Source: Ursus arctos (Eukaryota > Chordata > Mammalia > Carnivora > Ursidae). Taken from it: a stretch of DNA of 64,000 nucleotides. The DNA is taken from NCBI RefSeq assembly GCF_023065955.2, contig NW_026622863.1:40282177-40346176 (forward strand), read 5' to 3'. The notes beneath the pieces were generated by a model. The model was not told the origin of the DNA and ran no database searches. It saw only the letters and a list, made by a program, of their open reading frames with translations. Below, in pieces: positions 46,901 through 55,229 of this stretch; the first letter of the stretch is position 1, and each line of letters begins with the position of its first letter. Both the position numbers and the translations under genes were made by a program.

Positions 46901-49604
46901 TGAGGCGTGTGGACTTACCCCGAGGTGGGAATGATCGAGAAGGATGACACGATGGCATGAGCGTTTTGGAAAGGGTGCTCTTTGCCCTGCAGAGAATGAA
47001 TAGAGGAAGAGGGAGTGGGGCTGGGATTCCCTGAGGAGGCTGGTGGAGTCAATGTTGTGGTTCTGGGTTCAGGGTAGGACACTGAGCTGTGTGATGGTCA
47101 GGCAGTTAAAAGGGACTGGCCTTGGGCCATGACTGGACATGGCAATTTGGGGTGTTCATTAGGACCCCAGCAGAGAGCGGGGGTGAGAGGTAGAAGGGAG
47201 AGATGCTCTCATTTGGGACACTGGGGACACCTGATGGAGATGTCCTTGGGGCAGCTTAGACATGCTTTGGTTCAAAGACTCTGGCTGCAGGTGTAGGAAT
47301 TCAGGAGTTGTGGGCACTCATAGCTCTCTCCTCTCTGATACTCTGCCCTGTGGTTTCTCATTGCCTTGGCCTCCCCAAATTCTCAATGCAGGGAGACCAA
47401 TGGGCCCTCTTTGGGCAGCCTGGACAGTCTCTCCAGGTAGTAACTTGGGGCACTTGTAGGGCTCACCTCACGAATCTCCCTTCCCTCAGACATCACTGAC
47501 CTGCCTTGTCTGTCGTCCAGGGTCTGAGAATCAGTGTTTCATAACATTTACCTGTTTTCTCATTGTTAAAGGTAGGCTGGGAGATTCAGTCTTTGTTCAC
47601 GGCTGGAAGCCTGAGGCCGATCATGAGCATGTAGGTGAAGCCGGGGGAATGAATGAAGTCTTCCAGGGAGAGCCGTGAAGTCAGGAGCAGAGGCTCAGGA
47701 TAGCCCAAGGAACACCATCGTTTAGGGGGTGCATGGAGGCAAAGCAGCCATGCGGGGAAGCCAAGAATGAGTGAATGGAGGTAGGAGAAAAACCGAGAAA
47801 AGCACTTTGGGTTTAGGGCTCCAGTGAAAAGCAGGAGGGAGTGGCCATGAGAAATTTTCAGCAGCAGTCAAGGGTCTGCTTGGAACCAGGTGGCCTTGGT
47901 TGGGGCAGGTGGCCCAGTGGGAACTGGAGTCCTGCTGGGGGACCAGGGAAGGATGAGCAGGAGCAGGCGTGGCCAACAAAAGGGCCACGGTGTCCCCTCT
48001 GACGATAACAGGGCACCGTGTCTGCTGTCCTGAGGACTGTGATGTCCCTTGGGGACCGCTAAGCACAGGGAAGGTTGATGCTGATAACCAACCAACAAGG
48101 GCGCCTTCAGGTGGTGCACAGCCAGAGCCTCAGGACTGCTGTCCCCAGGGAGACCCTTGGCTAGGAGCAGGTGTCTCCAGGCCCTCTTGCTCGGCTCCTT
48201 CTCATGCGTGGTGGTTCACAGCAGGGCCTGGTCAGGGGCCGGTGGCAGGACAGGGAGATTCCCAGGACATGACTTGTGTGGAGCAGGGCAGGTGTTGGTC
48301 TCAGGGCCTTTGAGGAACAAGTGTGAAAGCAGGTTAGCCCTGGATGTGGTCAGAGCGTGACCAAAGGGGTCTCCTTGGGCTGGGGGCAGAGGAAGGAAGA
48401 AGCTGGGCAGTTCGCCTTGCCCCAGTCCTGACAGCACACCCTCCACGCTGCCCTTCCTGCTTCCTGCCAGTCATTTACTGAGGTCCCAGAAGAATCACAC
48501 AACTTGTTAAACAGAGACAATTCGCTTATAAGGTATACTGCAGTGGGAAAGTGGTAAGGTACGGGACAGAAAACACAACTCCTTGTTTACTGGATGTCTC
48601 CCGATTTTTCTCCTCCATCTCTTAAGGTGCTGGGGTCAGGTGTCTGACCTACTCCCCCTCCCCCCCCAGTCACCAGTCACCGCTGTGTGGTGGGATCTGG
48701 GAGACAGTCCTCACTGGTCATTGTCCTGACCTCTCCGTGGCTTTTTGCATGTGGACCCTCTGTCCGTGACTCTCTTCACTGTCCCCTTAGGACCATCCAT
48801 TTTTGGTTTTCCTAATTTTTGTTTTCCCCTCAAATCCCTCTGGCTCAGGTCTTCCTCCTCTTTCTGCTTCATGTGGGAACCTCTACGGCTCAGCTGTGGG
48901 TCCGCTTCTCTTTTCTAGTTATCTGCTCTCCCCGGGAGACATAACCGGTTGTTGTTGTTTTTAAGATTTTATTTATTTTAGAGAGAAAGAGAGTGAGCAG
49001 GGAAAGGAGCAGAGGGAGAGGGACAAGCAGACTCCACCATGCTGGATGTGGGGCTCGATCTCACCACTCTGAGATCATGACCTCAGCCAAAATCAAGAGT
49101 GGGAGGCTCAACCGACTGAGCCAGCCCAGTGCCCCAATCGGTTGTTCGTTGTTAAAAGCCATCAGATTTCTGTGTTGAGCCCCCCCCCCCCCCCCCCCGT
49201 GGACCGCCCAGCCCTCCCCGCAGATTCCAGGCTGATGTCCTGCTACCCCCTCCTGGCTGCTTCCTTTGGGAGTCTAAGAGTTATCTCCAGTTGGCTGTGA
49301 CCGATACTGGGCTCCAGATCCCCCGCCCCCAATCAAAGCCAAAGTCCTTTGCAAGCTGCACGGGGGGGGGGGGGGGCCCACAGATCCGCCCCACCCCATT
49401 ACTCTCCGGTGCCCTCCCGAGCCCCCTTGCTTACTCGGGGACCGGGGCTGTGTTCTTCCCTAGGACTGCGGGCTGCAGCTGAGCGGGGAGGACGGACGCC
49501 GATGCTACCCCCTGGAGGGCCACCTGCTGTGCCGCCGCTGCCACCTGCGGCGCCTCAGGCCCGGCCCCCTTCCCTCACCTGCCGTGCACGTCACCGAGCT
49601 CTGA
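27213..49604 (+). CDS. WTIP: WTIP, WT1-interacting LIM protein of the Ajuba/Zyxin family (eight coding exons, complete)
   Basis: Coding exons are 27213-27888, 33211-33312, 44200-44267, 44424-44486, 44651-44781, 45609-45660, 46297-46365 and 49464-49604. They sum to 1302 nt and encode 433 residues (human about 430). WTIP is an adaptor that shuttles between cell junctions and nucleus and binds WT1; Ajuba-family proteins also restrain Hippo signalling and join P-bodies. Residues 1-226 are a low-complexity Gly/Ser/Arg/Pro half, including [20 protein letters not shown] and an [15 protein letters not shown] helix. LIM1 is about 228-281, LIM2 293-345 and LIM3 353-416, all with the expected Cys/His ligands. 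The C-terminus VHVTEL fits a class I PDZ-binding pattern. The start is chosen because [20 protein letters not shown] matches the known mammalian N-terminus, although the frame stays open further upstream. Confidence 0.96.
30258..30323 (+). repeat. (AAAAG)n microsatellite
   Basis: About twelve units of AAAAG in WTIP intron 1. Pure purine strand, likely length-polymorphic. Confidence 0.95.
32083..32330 (+). mobile_element. L2 LINE 3' fragment
   Basis: TTAGCTCAAACGTCACC, GCCTTCTCCTTCGTCATCCT, CTCCTCGAGGCTGGGGACTT and GCACCTAAACTGTG follow the L2 3' consensus. Confidence 0.65.
32396..32470 (+). repeat. (TTTC)n microsatellite
   Basis: About ten TTTC units from 32396, then imperfect TTTG/TTCC units. 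Confidence 0.92.
32559..32760 (+). mobile_element. SINEC element
   Basis: Forward SINE starting GGGGCGCCTGGGTGGCTCAG, with an AAATAAATAAAATATG tail. Flanked by ACATCATTAATA and CATGTCATTAATA. Confidence 0.92.
32774..32966 (-). mobile_element. SINEC element inserted beside the previous SINE
   Basis: Inverted SINE ending CTGAGCCACCCAGGCGCC. CATGTCATTAATA at 32761-32773 and again from 32967 are its target duplications, so the motif occurs three times across the pair. Confidence 0.9.
33000..33190 (-). repeat. Possible MIR relic
   Basis: CCCTGACTCTGGGCCAGCTT and CTTGGGAAGTTCATTCGCCC resemble an inverted MIR just before WTIP exon 2. Low confidence. Confidence 0.35.
33211..33312 (+). CDS. WTIP: WTIP coding exon 2 (residues 226-260, LIM1 first zinc finger)
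   Basis: After CCCATAG it encodes [20 protein letters not shown] and [13 protein letters not shown], carrying the ligands CxxC and HxxC of LIM1. The donor is GTAGGT. Confidence 0.96.
33706..33930 (-). mobile_element. SINEC element (long arctoid-type body)
   Basis: Long poly(T), CGACAGAGATAGAGACAGCC and GTGCCACCCAGGCGCCCC. GGACAAAGTTCT / GAACAAAGTTCT flank it. Confidence 0.92.
34280..34325 (+). repeat. (TATG)n microsatellite
   Basis: Imperfect ATGT repeats after AAGATTG, possibly a mutated SINE tail. Confidence 0.8.
35501..35612 (-). mobile_element. Short inverted SINEC
   Basis: TTAAGTAATCTCTACATCCA, GGGGCTTGAACCTGCAACCC, CCAGCCAGGCACCCCT. Flanks share CAGCATT. Confidence 0.82.
36100..36396 (+). 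mobile_element. Short SINEC, interrupted by an inverted SINEC
   Basis: Outer head GAGCGCCTGGCTGGCTCAGT and body CTCTTGATCTCAGGGTTATG are separated by the inner element at 36139-36325. TTCATTAATGTA flanks the whole. Confidence 0.88.
36139..36325 (-). mobile_element. SINEC nested in a SINE
   Basis: Inverted SINE (TATTTAATTATTTGAGAGAG to CCACTCAGGCACCCC) flanked by AGCATGTGA on both sides. Confidence 0.88.
36425..37115 (+). mobile_element. L1 fragment, ORF2 3' part
   Basis: Sense-strand L1 text: TGTCATCTCAATAGGTATAG, AAAAAGCAATTGGTAAAATT, AGAGTCCAGAAACAGACCCA and TCAGAATTAAATACCCTG. Many stops and frameshifts; dead copy. Confidence 0.8.
37183..37391 (-). mobile_element. SINEC with expanded (TATG)n tail
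   Basis: A (TATG)n run at 37187-37226 replaces the T/A-rich tail of an inverted SINE ending CCACCCAGGAGCCC. CTGAAGATTCAGG flanks it exactly. Confidence 0.9.
37187..37226 (+). repeat. (TATG)n microsatellite grown from a SINE tail
   Basis: About ten units of TATG lie directly next to the target duplication of the SINE. Confidence 0.92.
37528..37674 (-). mobile_element. Short SINEC
   Basis: Inverted, with AAAAAAGGTTTTATTTATTT and GACTGAGCCACCAGGCACCC. Part of the body (the tRNA-unrelated middle) is deleted. Confidence 0.82.
38188..38311 (+). repeat. (CCTT)n microsatellite
   Basis: Over 20 CCTT units with imperfect ends, adjacent to the tail of an inverted SINE. Confidence 0.95.
38312..38408 (-). 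mobile_element. Short inverted SINEC
   Basis: TATATCTACACCCAGCATGG, GGCTCGAACTCACAACCCTA and CTGAGCCAGCCAGGCCTTCC. The CCTT tract appears to have expanded from its tail. Confidence 0.82.
39763..40049 (-). mobile_element. Short SINEC, interrupted by a second inverted SINEC
   Basis: The outer AAAGTAATCTCTACACCCAG...GCTCCCCTA body is separated from its TTAAAAGATTTTATTT start by an inner SINE at about 39783-39960. Confidence 0.83.
39783..39960 (-). mobile_element. SINEC nested in a SINE
   Basis: Full inverted SINE (TTTGACAGAGAGAGCACAAG to GGCACCCAGGCACCCC). AAAGATTTTATT on both sides. Confidence 0.83.
40638..40769 (-). mobile_element. Inverted SINEC, intermediate length
   Basis: AAGTAGGCTCCAAGCCCAGC, GGGGCTTGAACTCATGACCC, GAGCCACCCAGGCGCCCC. 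Confidence 0.87.
40773..41016 (+). repeat. Long polypyrimidine tract (CCTT, CTTT, TC)
   Basis: Nearly 240 nt with almost no purine on this strand, mainly CCT and CTTT units, directly before an inverted SINE. Confidence 0.95.
41017..41208 (-). mobile_element. SINEC element (long arctoid-type body)
   Basis: GACAGAGAGAGAGACAGCCA, AACACAAACAGGGGGGAGTG, GAGCCACCCAGGCGCC. Confidence 0.9.
41209..41263 (+). repeat. (CCCTT)/(CCCCT)n minisatellite
   Basis: Pure-pyrimidine pentamers between two inverted SINEs. Confidence 0.93.
41264..41424 (-). mobile_element. SINEC element, partly deleted
   Basis: TTAGATTTTATTTATTCATT to GAGCCTCCCAGGCATCCC; the middle lacks the GGGGCTCGATC block. Confidence 0.85.
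41489..41605 (-). mobile_element. Short inverted SINEC
   Basis: GTAATCTCTATACCCAACGT, GGGGCTTGAACTCACAACCC, GAGCCAGCCAGGTGCCTC. A short CTAT run precedes it. Confidence 0.83.
41662..41863 (-). mobile_element. SINEC element
   Basis: Inverted SINE ending GAGCCACCAGGCGCCCC. CATATTATACTTTTTT and CATAATATACTTTTTT flank it. Confidence 0.91.
42088..42281 (-). mobile_element. SINEC element
   Basis: Poly(T), GACAGAGAGAGGCAGCGAGA, GAGCCACCCAGGTGCCCC. GATTACTTGAAGTCTT is duplicated perfectly on both sides. Confidence 0.94.
42420..43155 (+). other. Intronic sequence, nothing recognised
   Basis: About 700 bp within WTIP intron 2 between L1 fragments. No gene or named repeat seen. Confidence 0.45.
43156..43480 (-). 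mobile_element. L1 fragment
   Basis: Antisense ORF2 text: TTAGTTCTAGTAGGGTTTTT, TTCTTACGATTTTCTACATA, GCCTCTAGTCCAATGCTGAA. A T-run at 43261-43281 lies inside it. Confidence 0.6.
43713..43916 (-). mobile_element. SINEC element
   Basis: Inverted SINE with GAGAGAGACATGGAGACAGA and CACCACCCGGGCATCCC. Flanks TGAAGTGAATGTATTTTT / TGAAGCAAATGTATTTTT. Confidence 0.9.
44200..44267 (+). CDS. WTIP: WTIP coding exon 3 (residues 260-282, rest of LIM1)
   Basis: Encodes [20 protein letters not shown] plus DFL, supplying the last LIM1 ligands (C and D). The donor is GTGAGT. It follows the 10.9-kb intron 2. Confidence 0.96.
44424..44486 (+). CDS. WTIP: WTIP coding exon 4 (residues 283-303, start of LIM2)
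   Basis: Encodes [20 protein letters not shown] plus M, with the first CxxC of LIM2. Both introns around it are short (about 160 bp), typical of this family's LIM exons. Confidence 0.96.
44651..44781 (+). CDS. WTIP: WTIP coding exon 5 (residues 304-347, LIM2)
   Basis: Encodes [20 protein letters not shown] and then [23 protein letters not shown], completing LIM2. It ends with a split Thr codon before GTGAGT. Confidence 0.96.
45609..45660 (+). CDS. WTIP: WTIP coding exon 6 (residues 347-364, start of LIM3)
   Basis: A 52-nt exon encoding [17 protein letters not shown] with the first CxxC of LIM3, flanked by CTCCAG and GTAGGA. Confidence 0.94.
46015..46300 (+). promoter_or_regulatory. CpG-dense block at the end of WTIP intron 6
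   Basis: A short run unlike its surroundings, with many ACGT, CACGTG (E-box) and GACGTCAG (CRE-like) words and a G14 run at 46088-46101. It ends at the exon 7 acceptor. It may be a small intragenic CpG island or enhancer; function is inference only. Confidence 0.4.
46297..46365 (+). CDS. WTIP: WTIP coding exon 7 (residues 365-387, LIM3)
   Basis: Encodes [20 protein letters not shown] plus HCE with the HxxC and following Cys ligands of LIM3. The donor is GTGAGC. It lies at the edge of a CpG-dense block. Confidence 0.95.
46550..46760. repeat. Possible L2-type relic
   Basis: GGTGCTGGGGATGTACGGAG, AGGAGGCCTCGGAGAGTCAG and GGAGGCTTTCTGGAGAAAGT resemble mammalian-wide L2 wording. Confidence 0.4.
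48958..49134 (-). mobile_element. SINEC element
   Basis: Inverted SINE with GAGAGAAAGAGAGTGAGCAG and GAGCCAGCCCAGTGCCCC. AACCGGTTGTTGTTG / AATCGGTTGTTCGTTG flank it. Confidence 0.88.
49180..49198 (+). repeat. Poly(C) run
   Basis: Nineteen C in a row, 266 bp before WTIP exon 8; a G15 run follows at 49362-49376. Confidence 0.95.
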
Positions 49605-50060
49605 GCGGGGAAGGGGGGGCCCCAGTGGGGCAGCGCGTGCGTGCGTGTGTGCGCGTGCGTGTGTGAGAGAGCGCGCCCGGGCGGGATGGGTGACTAGGTC
49701 AGTGTCGGAGCTCCGTGTCCCGGAGCGCGGCTGCCGTGCTTCCGCACCGCCCCCTCCCCCAGTGCCACCGAGCTGCCGTCCGAGGGGCCGGCCCCGCGGC
49801 GGAGCTGCTTCTATTTATTTACCGTCTGTGCCTCCTCCGGCCGCCTCCTTCCTTCCGGGCCCTGCCCGGACCCCGTCCCTCCCACCCCCACGCCGGCCTT
49901 TCGTTCCCGGGCCCCTGCGCCCCGCGGCCTCGGGCCGGCTCCCAGATTGCGTGCAGGGGCGCGGGGTGCAGGGCTACCTTCCCCCTTCCTCCCACTGGCC
50001 CCCAGTTTCCCGATTCAGAAGGGGCCCCGTCTCAGGCCGCTCCTGGGGGGCAGGGGTGGT
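49380..50060 (+). promoter_or_regulatory. CpG-rich stretch over WTIP exon 8 and proximal 3' UTR
   Basis: High GC with frequent CpG from just before the last exon through the first half of the 3' UTR. Terminal-exon CpG islands are common in GC-rich genes. No separate promoter motif is evident. Confidence 0.45.
49464..49604 (+). CDS. WTIP: WTIP coding exon 8 (residues 388-433 and stop)
   Basis: After CCCTAG it encodes [20 protein letters not shown] and LLCRRCH, completing LIM3. A short Pro-rich tail and VHVTEL follow, with TGA at 49602-49604. Confidence 0.95.
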   Translation, partial: DCGLQLSGEDGRRCYPLEGHLLCRRCHLRRLRPGPLPSPAVHVTEL

Positions 50061-50800
50061 CTAGCAGGCGGGGGTTGGCAGAGGGCGCGCGGGTTTGCGT
50101 GTCTCATAAGAGCCTTTGGTGGGTGGGAAGGGTGTCCTGTGCGGGTGGGGTCACAGGAGGGGGTGAAGATGATACCCTTGGGAAGTGGAGGGCCTGCAAG
50201 GGAGCCTTGCCTTTGGCCACAGTGAGATTGGGTCCCCGGGATTGTGATGGGTGTTTTCAGCCACCGTCCCGCCCAGGTCTCCCCATCCCTGGCTCCTGGC
50301 TTGGGTACCGCCCCTCCCTTCAGCCCCCTCCACTCTCCATCCTTCAGCCTTGGGAAAAGAACCTTCTCACGCAAATTCTAGCCACAGGGCTCTCGATCAA
50401 GAGAAACCACAAGGGGGCGCCCTGTTCGTGTGGCAGGGCGAACACCTGTTGCAGGAAAGCTCTGTGTATTAGGCTCCACGACAAAAGCGTATGATTTGAC
50501 TTAAATTAAGTTTTTCCTTTGAGAATATTTTCATTTTCTTTAAGAGAATATAGTTTTCTTCTAAAAACTTGGCCCACGGTTGTTATTTCTTAGAAAAATT
50601 ACGAGAAACTCACAAATGTCCTCTTTGGAGATCATGTGGCTAGTTTTCAGGTGGTAAAAATGTTGTATTTTAACTATTTTTGTATAAATTCCTCTAAAAC
50701 CTCAAAATATGTGTTTGCTTTTCAGACTTCGGAATAATGTGGGGTTTTGTTTGTGTCTGTGTTTGAAGAGCAGTGACCTAATAAATGTGGTTTGGGGAAA
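49605..50800 (+). other. WTIP: WTIP 3' untranslated region
   Basis: The first 450 nt are very GC- and CpG-rich. The rest turns AT-rich and ends near AATAAA at 50780-50785. A GTGCGTGCGTGTGTGCG tract starts shortly after the stop codon. Confidence 0.75.
50780..50785 (+). terminator. WTIP: Polyadenylation signal of WTIP
   Basis: AATAAA followed by a TG/T-rich downstream element (TGTGGTTTGGGG), about 1.18 kb after the WTIP stop. It is the only good hexamer before intergenic sequence. Confidence 0.7.
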
Positions 50801-51809
50801 TGTGGATTAATTTTCTTTCTCCGAAAGACACATAAGCATTGGGAAGCTGGGACTTCTCAGCGATGGCTTATGTTAGATATGCAGCTGTGGTTGGCCCCTG
50901 TGGCAAGAGACCCCTAATCATGATAAACCATCAGTGGGATATTTTGACTTACGTACATTTCTGCCTGAACCACCACTGAGGTTCAGGTGAGAATGTGAAC
51001 CACCTCCTCCTGGCTACTGCTCTTGCCCTCCCCTATTAGGTGTGGTCTCGTTGCTTGTAGGATCACAGCCGGGGAAGGAAGCCTGTAGGAATCAGAACGT
51101 TGCCCCAGATTGCCTTTTGGGATTCATTGGAGAGGAAGCAGCGGCCATTGGGGGCCAGCTGGGCTGAGGCCTGGAGCTGGGGGGCCCCCTGGTGGACCGA
51201 GGAAGCAAGTGCACGGGTAGTTTAGTGTTAACCAAGGATTTATTTAAACGTAGAGGTTGTCCTGGCATGGGGGAAGTGTGTGTTTTCTGAGAAGGGGACT
51301 TGGACGAGATCAGGGTGGCTTCTCAGAGGAGGTGATCTCAACGGGGCGAGAGAGAGTACATTTCAGGAACAGGAGGCTGTTTCTGGCGTTCTCTTACTCT
51401 TGAGCTGGGCTATGTTGCTTTCTAGCCAGTTACTGCAAAGCTTTCTTCTAGTTGCCCTCTTGTTTGCATCTGACGTCAAAGCTGCTTTGCCCTTGGTTTC
51501 TCCTTGCTGCAAATTCAGCTGTTCTCTTTTCTTGTCCTGTGTGTGCTGTGGAGGTGGCCCCTGACCTCCCAGCCATGGAGGTCACCATTGTTTCCCACAG
51601 GGTGCTCCAGCCCCTTATCCAGCTGGACTGAGTCATCATGGTGCAGAGCACCACTCCGAGTTCATGGGCCATGGTTTGTTGAAAGTCAGGGGCAAGGGAA
51701 TGTGTGACCCTGGGGGGCAGTGGCCTCGTCTCTGGCCACACTTGACTCTTTCTCTGGGCTCCAAGGCTCTGTATCGCCTCAATCACTACTGGTGACTGCC
51801 ACTGTTCCT

Positions 51810-51930
51810 CTTAGCACAGACTCTTTGCACAGGCTGTTCCCTCTGCCTGGATCCACTTCCTGCACAATGCTTTCCTTCCTGGTTAAATCCTTCAGCTCTC
51901 AGCTACAGGAATAAATCAGGCTTCCAGGTA
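51810..51930 (+). mobile_element. L2 LINE 3' fragment
   Basis: CTCTTTGCACAGGCTGTTCC, CTCTGCCTGGATCCACTTCC and TTAAATCCTTCAGCTCTCAG match L2 3' wording. Confidence 0.55.
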
Positions 51931-52542
51931 TTACACGTCACTGAAAACCCAGAATTTGAGGTCCCTGGTCTGCAAGCTCATTTTCCAAAATCATCATCTT
52001 CCAGTCTGCTTTCAGGAGTTATGCTGACCTGAGGGTTTATGAGACTGAGGGAGCAGTATGAGAGCCAGACTCTGAGCCAGGTAGATTTCCCATGACCCTC
52101 CAACACTGGGTGCCAAACCCACCTGCCCCTAGGATATCTTCCTGGATGTTGGCACCTGGTGGCACTAACCGTGCCTTTGATCACTGCTGTACTTTGATGT
52201 GTCATACTGATGACTGTCTCCTCGCTCGATGGTGAGCTCTCCAGGCTGGGATCTGTCTGGGCTGTTCACTCTTGTCTCCATGCTGCCGTGGTCTTTAGGG
52301 TCTCAACTCAGGACCCCACTACCCCATTGCAAGTCCAAGTGCAGCCTTAGTTGCCCAATGTAGGAGCCACAGGTGGGATGTAAAGACCCAAGAATAGGGG
52401 TTTGCACAGATACTTTTCACACTGCACATCAGGTGTGTGCAGGGGTGTCTCAGGCAGTACACTCCCAGGTGTGCCTTTGTGCTGGGGTCCCGGTTCAGTA
52501 CTCATGCCTAGAGGCACAGACCTTTGAGTGCTGGGTCCCCTG

Positions 52543-52566
52543 TTGTGTGTGTGTGTGTGTGTGTGC
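52543..52566 (+). repeat. (GT)n microsatellite
   Basis: About eleven GT units after CCCCTGTT. Confidence 0.92.
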
Positions 52567-52599
52567 ACGCAAGTGAAAGTTTGAGAGCATGAGAGATTG

Positions 52600-52725
52600 A
52601 TCAGGAGAGATGGTGTGAGAGAGAGAGAGACATTGTATGACAGATTGAGCGAGAGAATGGTGGGGAGAGAGATTGAGAAGGATATTGAGAAACAATGAGC
52701 AAGAGGGGGAGAGAAAGGGAGGGAG
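52600..52725 (+). repeat. Purine-rich GAGA/GAGATTGA imperfect repeat
   Basis: Repeated GAGAGA and GAGATTGA-like words with few pyrimidines. Confidence 0.65.
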
Positions 52726-52879
52726 GTTGAATTAATTGAATGAGGCCAAGAAGAGCTGGTGCCCTTTCCCCACCCTTCCCTGTAAAGTGGGGTGCCCCCA
52801 GACCCAGGTGATTTGGACAGGTCCTCAGCCTCAGAGACCCTGTGGAGGCCTAAATCCTGTATTTGACTGTAGGCTACGG

Positions 52880-52917
52880 GATGTGTGTGTGTGTGTGTGT
52901 GTGTGTCTGTCTGTCTA
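52880..52917 (+). repeat. (GT)n / (CTGT)n microsatellite
   Basis: GT units followed by TCTGTCTGTCTAT. Confidence 0.9.
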
Positions 52918-54446
52918 TGTAATGGTGGGCTCTTGGAGGGTTCTGGGAGTGGGTCATGGGCTTGGGGTGCCTTCACAGTCCTTGGGTAGCAGGGGATGGT
53001 GCTGACCCCTCCTGGTCAGTGCATCCTGTTGCTCTTTGGCCAGGGAACAAAGATGAGAGCATGCTGAGCTGCAGATGAACTTGAGTGCCTTCTGTGGGCT
53101 TGCTCTGGAGGGGCTAGAAGGGGTGGGCAGTTGGGGCAGTGCTCACGGGACCTGGGAGGGGCAGGGCATGGAAACCCACAGAAGCAGAATTCTGGAGAGC
53201 AACGTGGGCCACATAATGACTTGGGGTCAGTTGGCCAGTCTGTGGTGCTACCGGGTGAAGCAGTGACGAGTGGGGCTCTGCTCACCACCAGCTTCTCCCA
53301 CCCCAACCCCCATCTCACCTCTAGTTAGCAGATGCTCCCTGGGAGGGGCGAGGGCTGTGGCAGCTGTGAGGTAGGAGGAAGCTCAGCCTGCAGATCCGGG
53401 AGTGGGGGAGTCACCCACGTTTGCTGGTGACCTCCCACCCAGTGCCGCGCTGAAGGACCTGGCCCTGCATGGTGTGTGGGCGATGGGTCTCTGTGCACCC
53501 TGAGTGGGCGTTGGGGGTCCCTGGCTGGGAGAGGGGTGCATGCTCTGGCTGAGGTGGGGGACTCAGAGAAGGGAGGGGCCGGTGTGGCCTGGATGGAGGT
53601 GGGTAGGCTCCTCCAGAGCCATCCAGGGAGAGATTCTATGTGACAGTGTCTCCTGGGGTAGCAGGATTGCCTGGTTCCTGGAGGCAGAGCCCAGGGAGGG
53701 TGTGGGGTCCTGGGGGAACCTGGAGAACCTGAGAAGGACACAGCTGGAGTGGCAGGGTGCCTTCTCCCGTTCCATCTTTGTTCTCTGGCTATGAGCCCGC
53801 TGCTGGGCTGCCCTCCTGGAGCCTGGGCATGGCGTTTGTCACAGGTTAGCCTTTTCCTGTCCTGCAGAGGACATGGGGCCCCCCTGGGCCTCCCTGGGCT
53901 GGAGGGACTGTGGTCCTGAAACGTCTATACTTGGCAAGGACGTGGCCAGCAGTGGTGCTGGTGTGCCTGTCACATGCTCACCTGTCACTCATGTTGTCCC
54001 ACGCCAATGCACATCTCTCCACACCTGCTGTGCAGGTGCACCCATGTGCCACACACACCTGCCCTGCCCACAGGGGTGTGTAACTCTCTCACAGACTGCA
54101 CCTTCCGAGCCTGAAGCCACCAGGCACCTGTGTGACCCAGCTGGCTCACTTCTTTGTGACAGTGTCTGGGCCTCTGCCAGCCTTGCAGACCCTGAGGGTG
54201 GGGCTCGAGCCCAGGAGGGGCAGTTCACCAGGCCCAGTGTTTACTCAGCCTCCTTCAATCCCAGCTTGTTTGGGAAACACACTCTTCCACCTGAGCCCGC
54301 GGCGCTATGAGGATCACCAAGCCTCTTCCGCTGGGCCCTCTGCGTGGGGTGGATTTCAGCCACACTCCGCTGTTCTTGCAGATAGATGGGGGCTTCGAGT
54401 CTCGGCCTGCCCAGCTCAGCTTGGCTCTCTCCTGCCACCCCCACCA

Positions 54447-54466
54447 CCCTAACCCTAACCCTAACC
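54447..54466 (+). repeat. Short interstitial telomere-like repeat
   Basis: Three and a third perfect CCCTAA units, inside ordinary unique sequence. Confidence 0.85.
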
Positions 54467-54808
54467 ATGACCCTGGGGAGCGGCCCTTCCTTCAAAGTGG
54501 GGAACAGGTCTTGTGGGGGTGCTGTCAGGGAGCAGAGACGGCTGTGTCTGTGAGGAGACAGACTGACCAGGCCAGTGCCATGTGGACTGGGAGGCAGAGA
54601 GGGGGCCCCCCTTTTAACATATGGGGGTCAGGAGCTACTCGTGGGTGAGAGGCCCCAGGGTCCTAGGGGAAGACCACAGGACCCCTGGGTGGGGGTGGCA
54701 GGGTCTCACTGTTAGAGGTCGGGGGGGGTAAGTTTGCATTTAACTGTGAGGGGGGCCCACCTTTCCTCCCTTCCTCCCTGTCCCCTTCTTTTTTCCTTCT
54801 CTCTCTTC

Positions 54809-54936
54809 TTATTTATTTATTTATTTTTAAAGATTTTATTTTTAAGTAATCTCCACACCCAACATGGGGCTCGAACTCACGACCCTGAGAGATCAAGAGT
54901 TGCATGCTCTCCTGACTGAGCCAGCCAGGCGCCCCT
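54809..54936 (-). mobile_element. Short inverted SINEC
   Basis: AAGTAATCTCCACACCCAAC, GGGGCTCGAACTCACGACCC, GAGCCAGCCAGGCGCCCC. Confidence 0.86.
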
Positions 54937-54959
54937 CTCTTTTCTTAAAAAAAAAAAAA

Positions 54960-55165
54960 AAAAGACTTTATTTATTCATTTATTTGAAATAGAGTGAGAG
55001 TGAGAGCACGAGCCAGAAGACAGAGGGAGAGGGAGAAGCAGACTCCTCCCCGGTGAGCAGGGAGCCCTACGTGGGGCTGAATCCCAGGACCGATCCCGGG
55101 ACCCTGGGATCATGACCTGAGCCGAAGACAGCCGCTCAACCTACTTGAGCCACTCAGGTGCCCCC
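54960..55165 (-). mobile_element. SINEC element
   Basis: GACTTTATTTATTCATTTAT, GCAGACTCCTCCCCGGTGAG, GAGCCACTCAGGTGCCCCC. It contains a small internal duplication of the CAGGACC / CGGGACC block (55085-55105). Confidence 0.87.
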
Positions 55166-55229
55166 AAAAACAATGATTTAAAGACTTATGTTTGGTCCGA
55201 TTGGGGAAAAAAATAATTCACTGGCTTTT

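Larger units (their letters stand above)
46366..49463 (+). other. WTIP intron 7
   Basis: 3.1-kb intron with an L2-like relic (about 46,550-46,760), one inverted SINE and homopolymer runs near its end. No other gene is supported. Confidence 0.65.
50801..54808 (+). other. Intergenic region downstream of WTIP, no gene supported
   Basis: GC-moderate sequence with GT microsatellites, a purine-rich block, an L2 fragment and a short telomere-like run. Open frames here lack family resemblance. Confidence 0.6.

Noticed and set aside
52347..52976. 209-codon minus-strand frame
   Set aside because: Spans two GT microsatellites (Thr-His repeats) and a purine tract; composition-driven.
53325..54495. Cluster of 65-145-codon frames on both strands, considered as a small gene
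   Set aside because: Overlapping frames on opposite strands, Pro/Ser/Gly-rich, no start context, splice pattern or family match.
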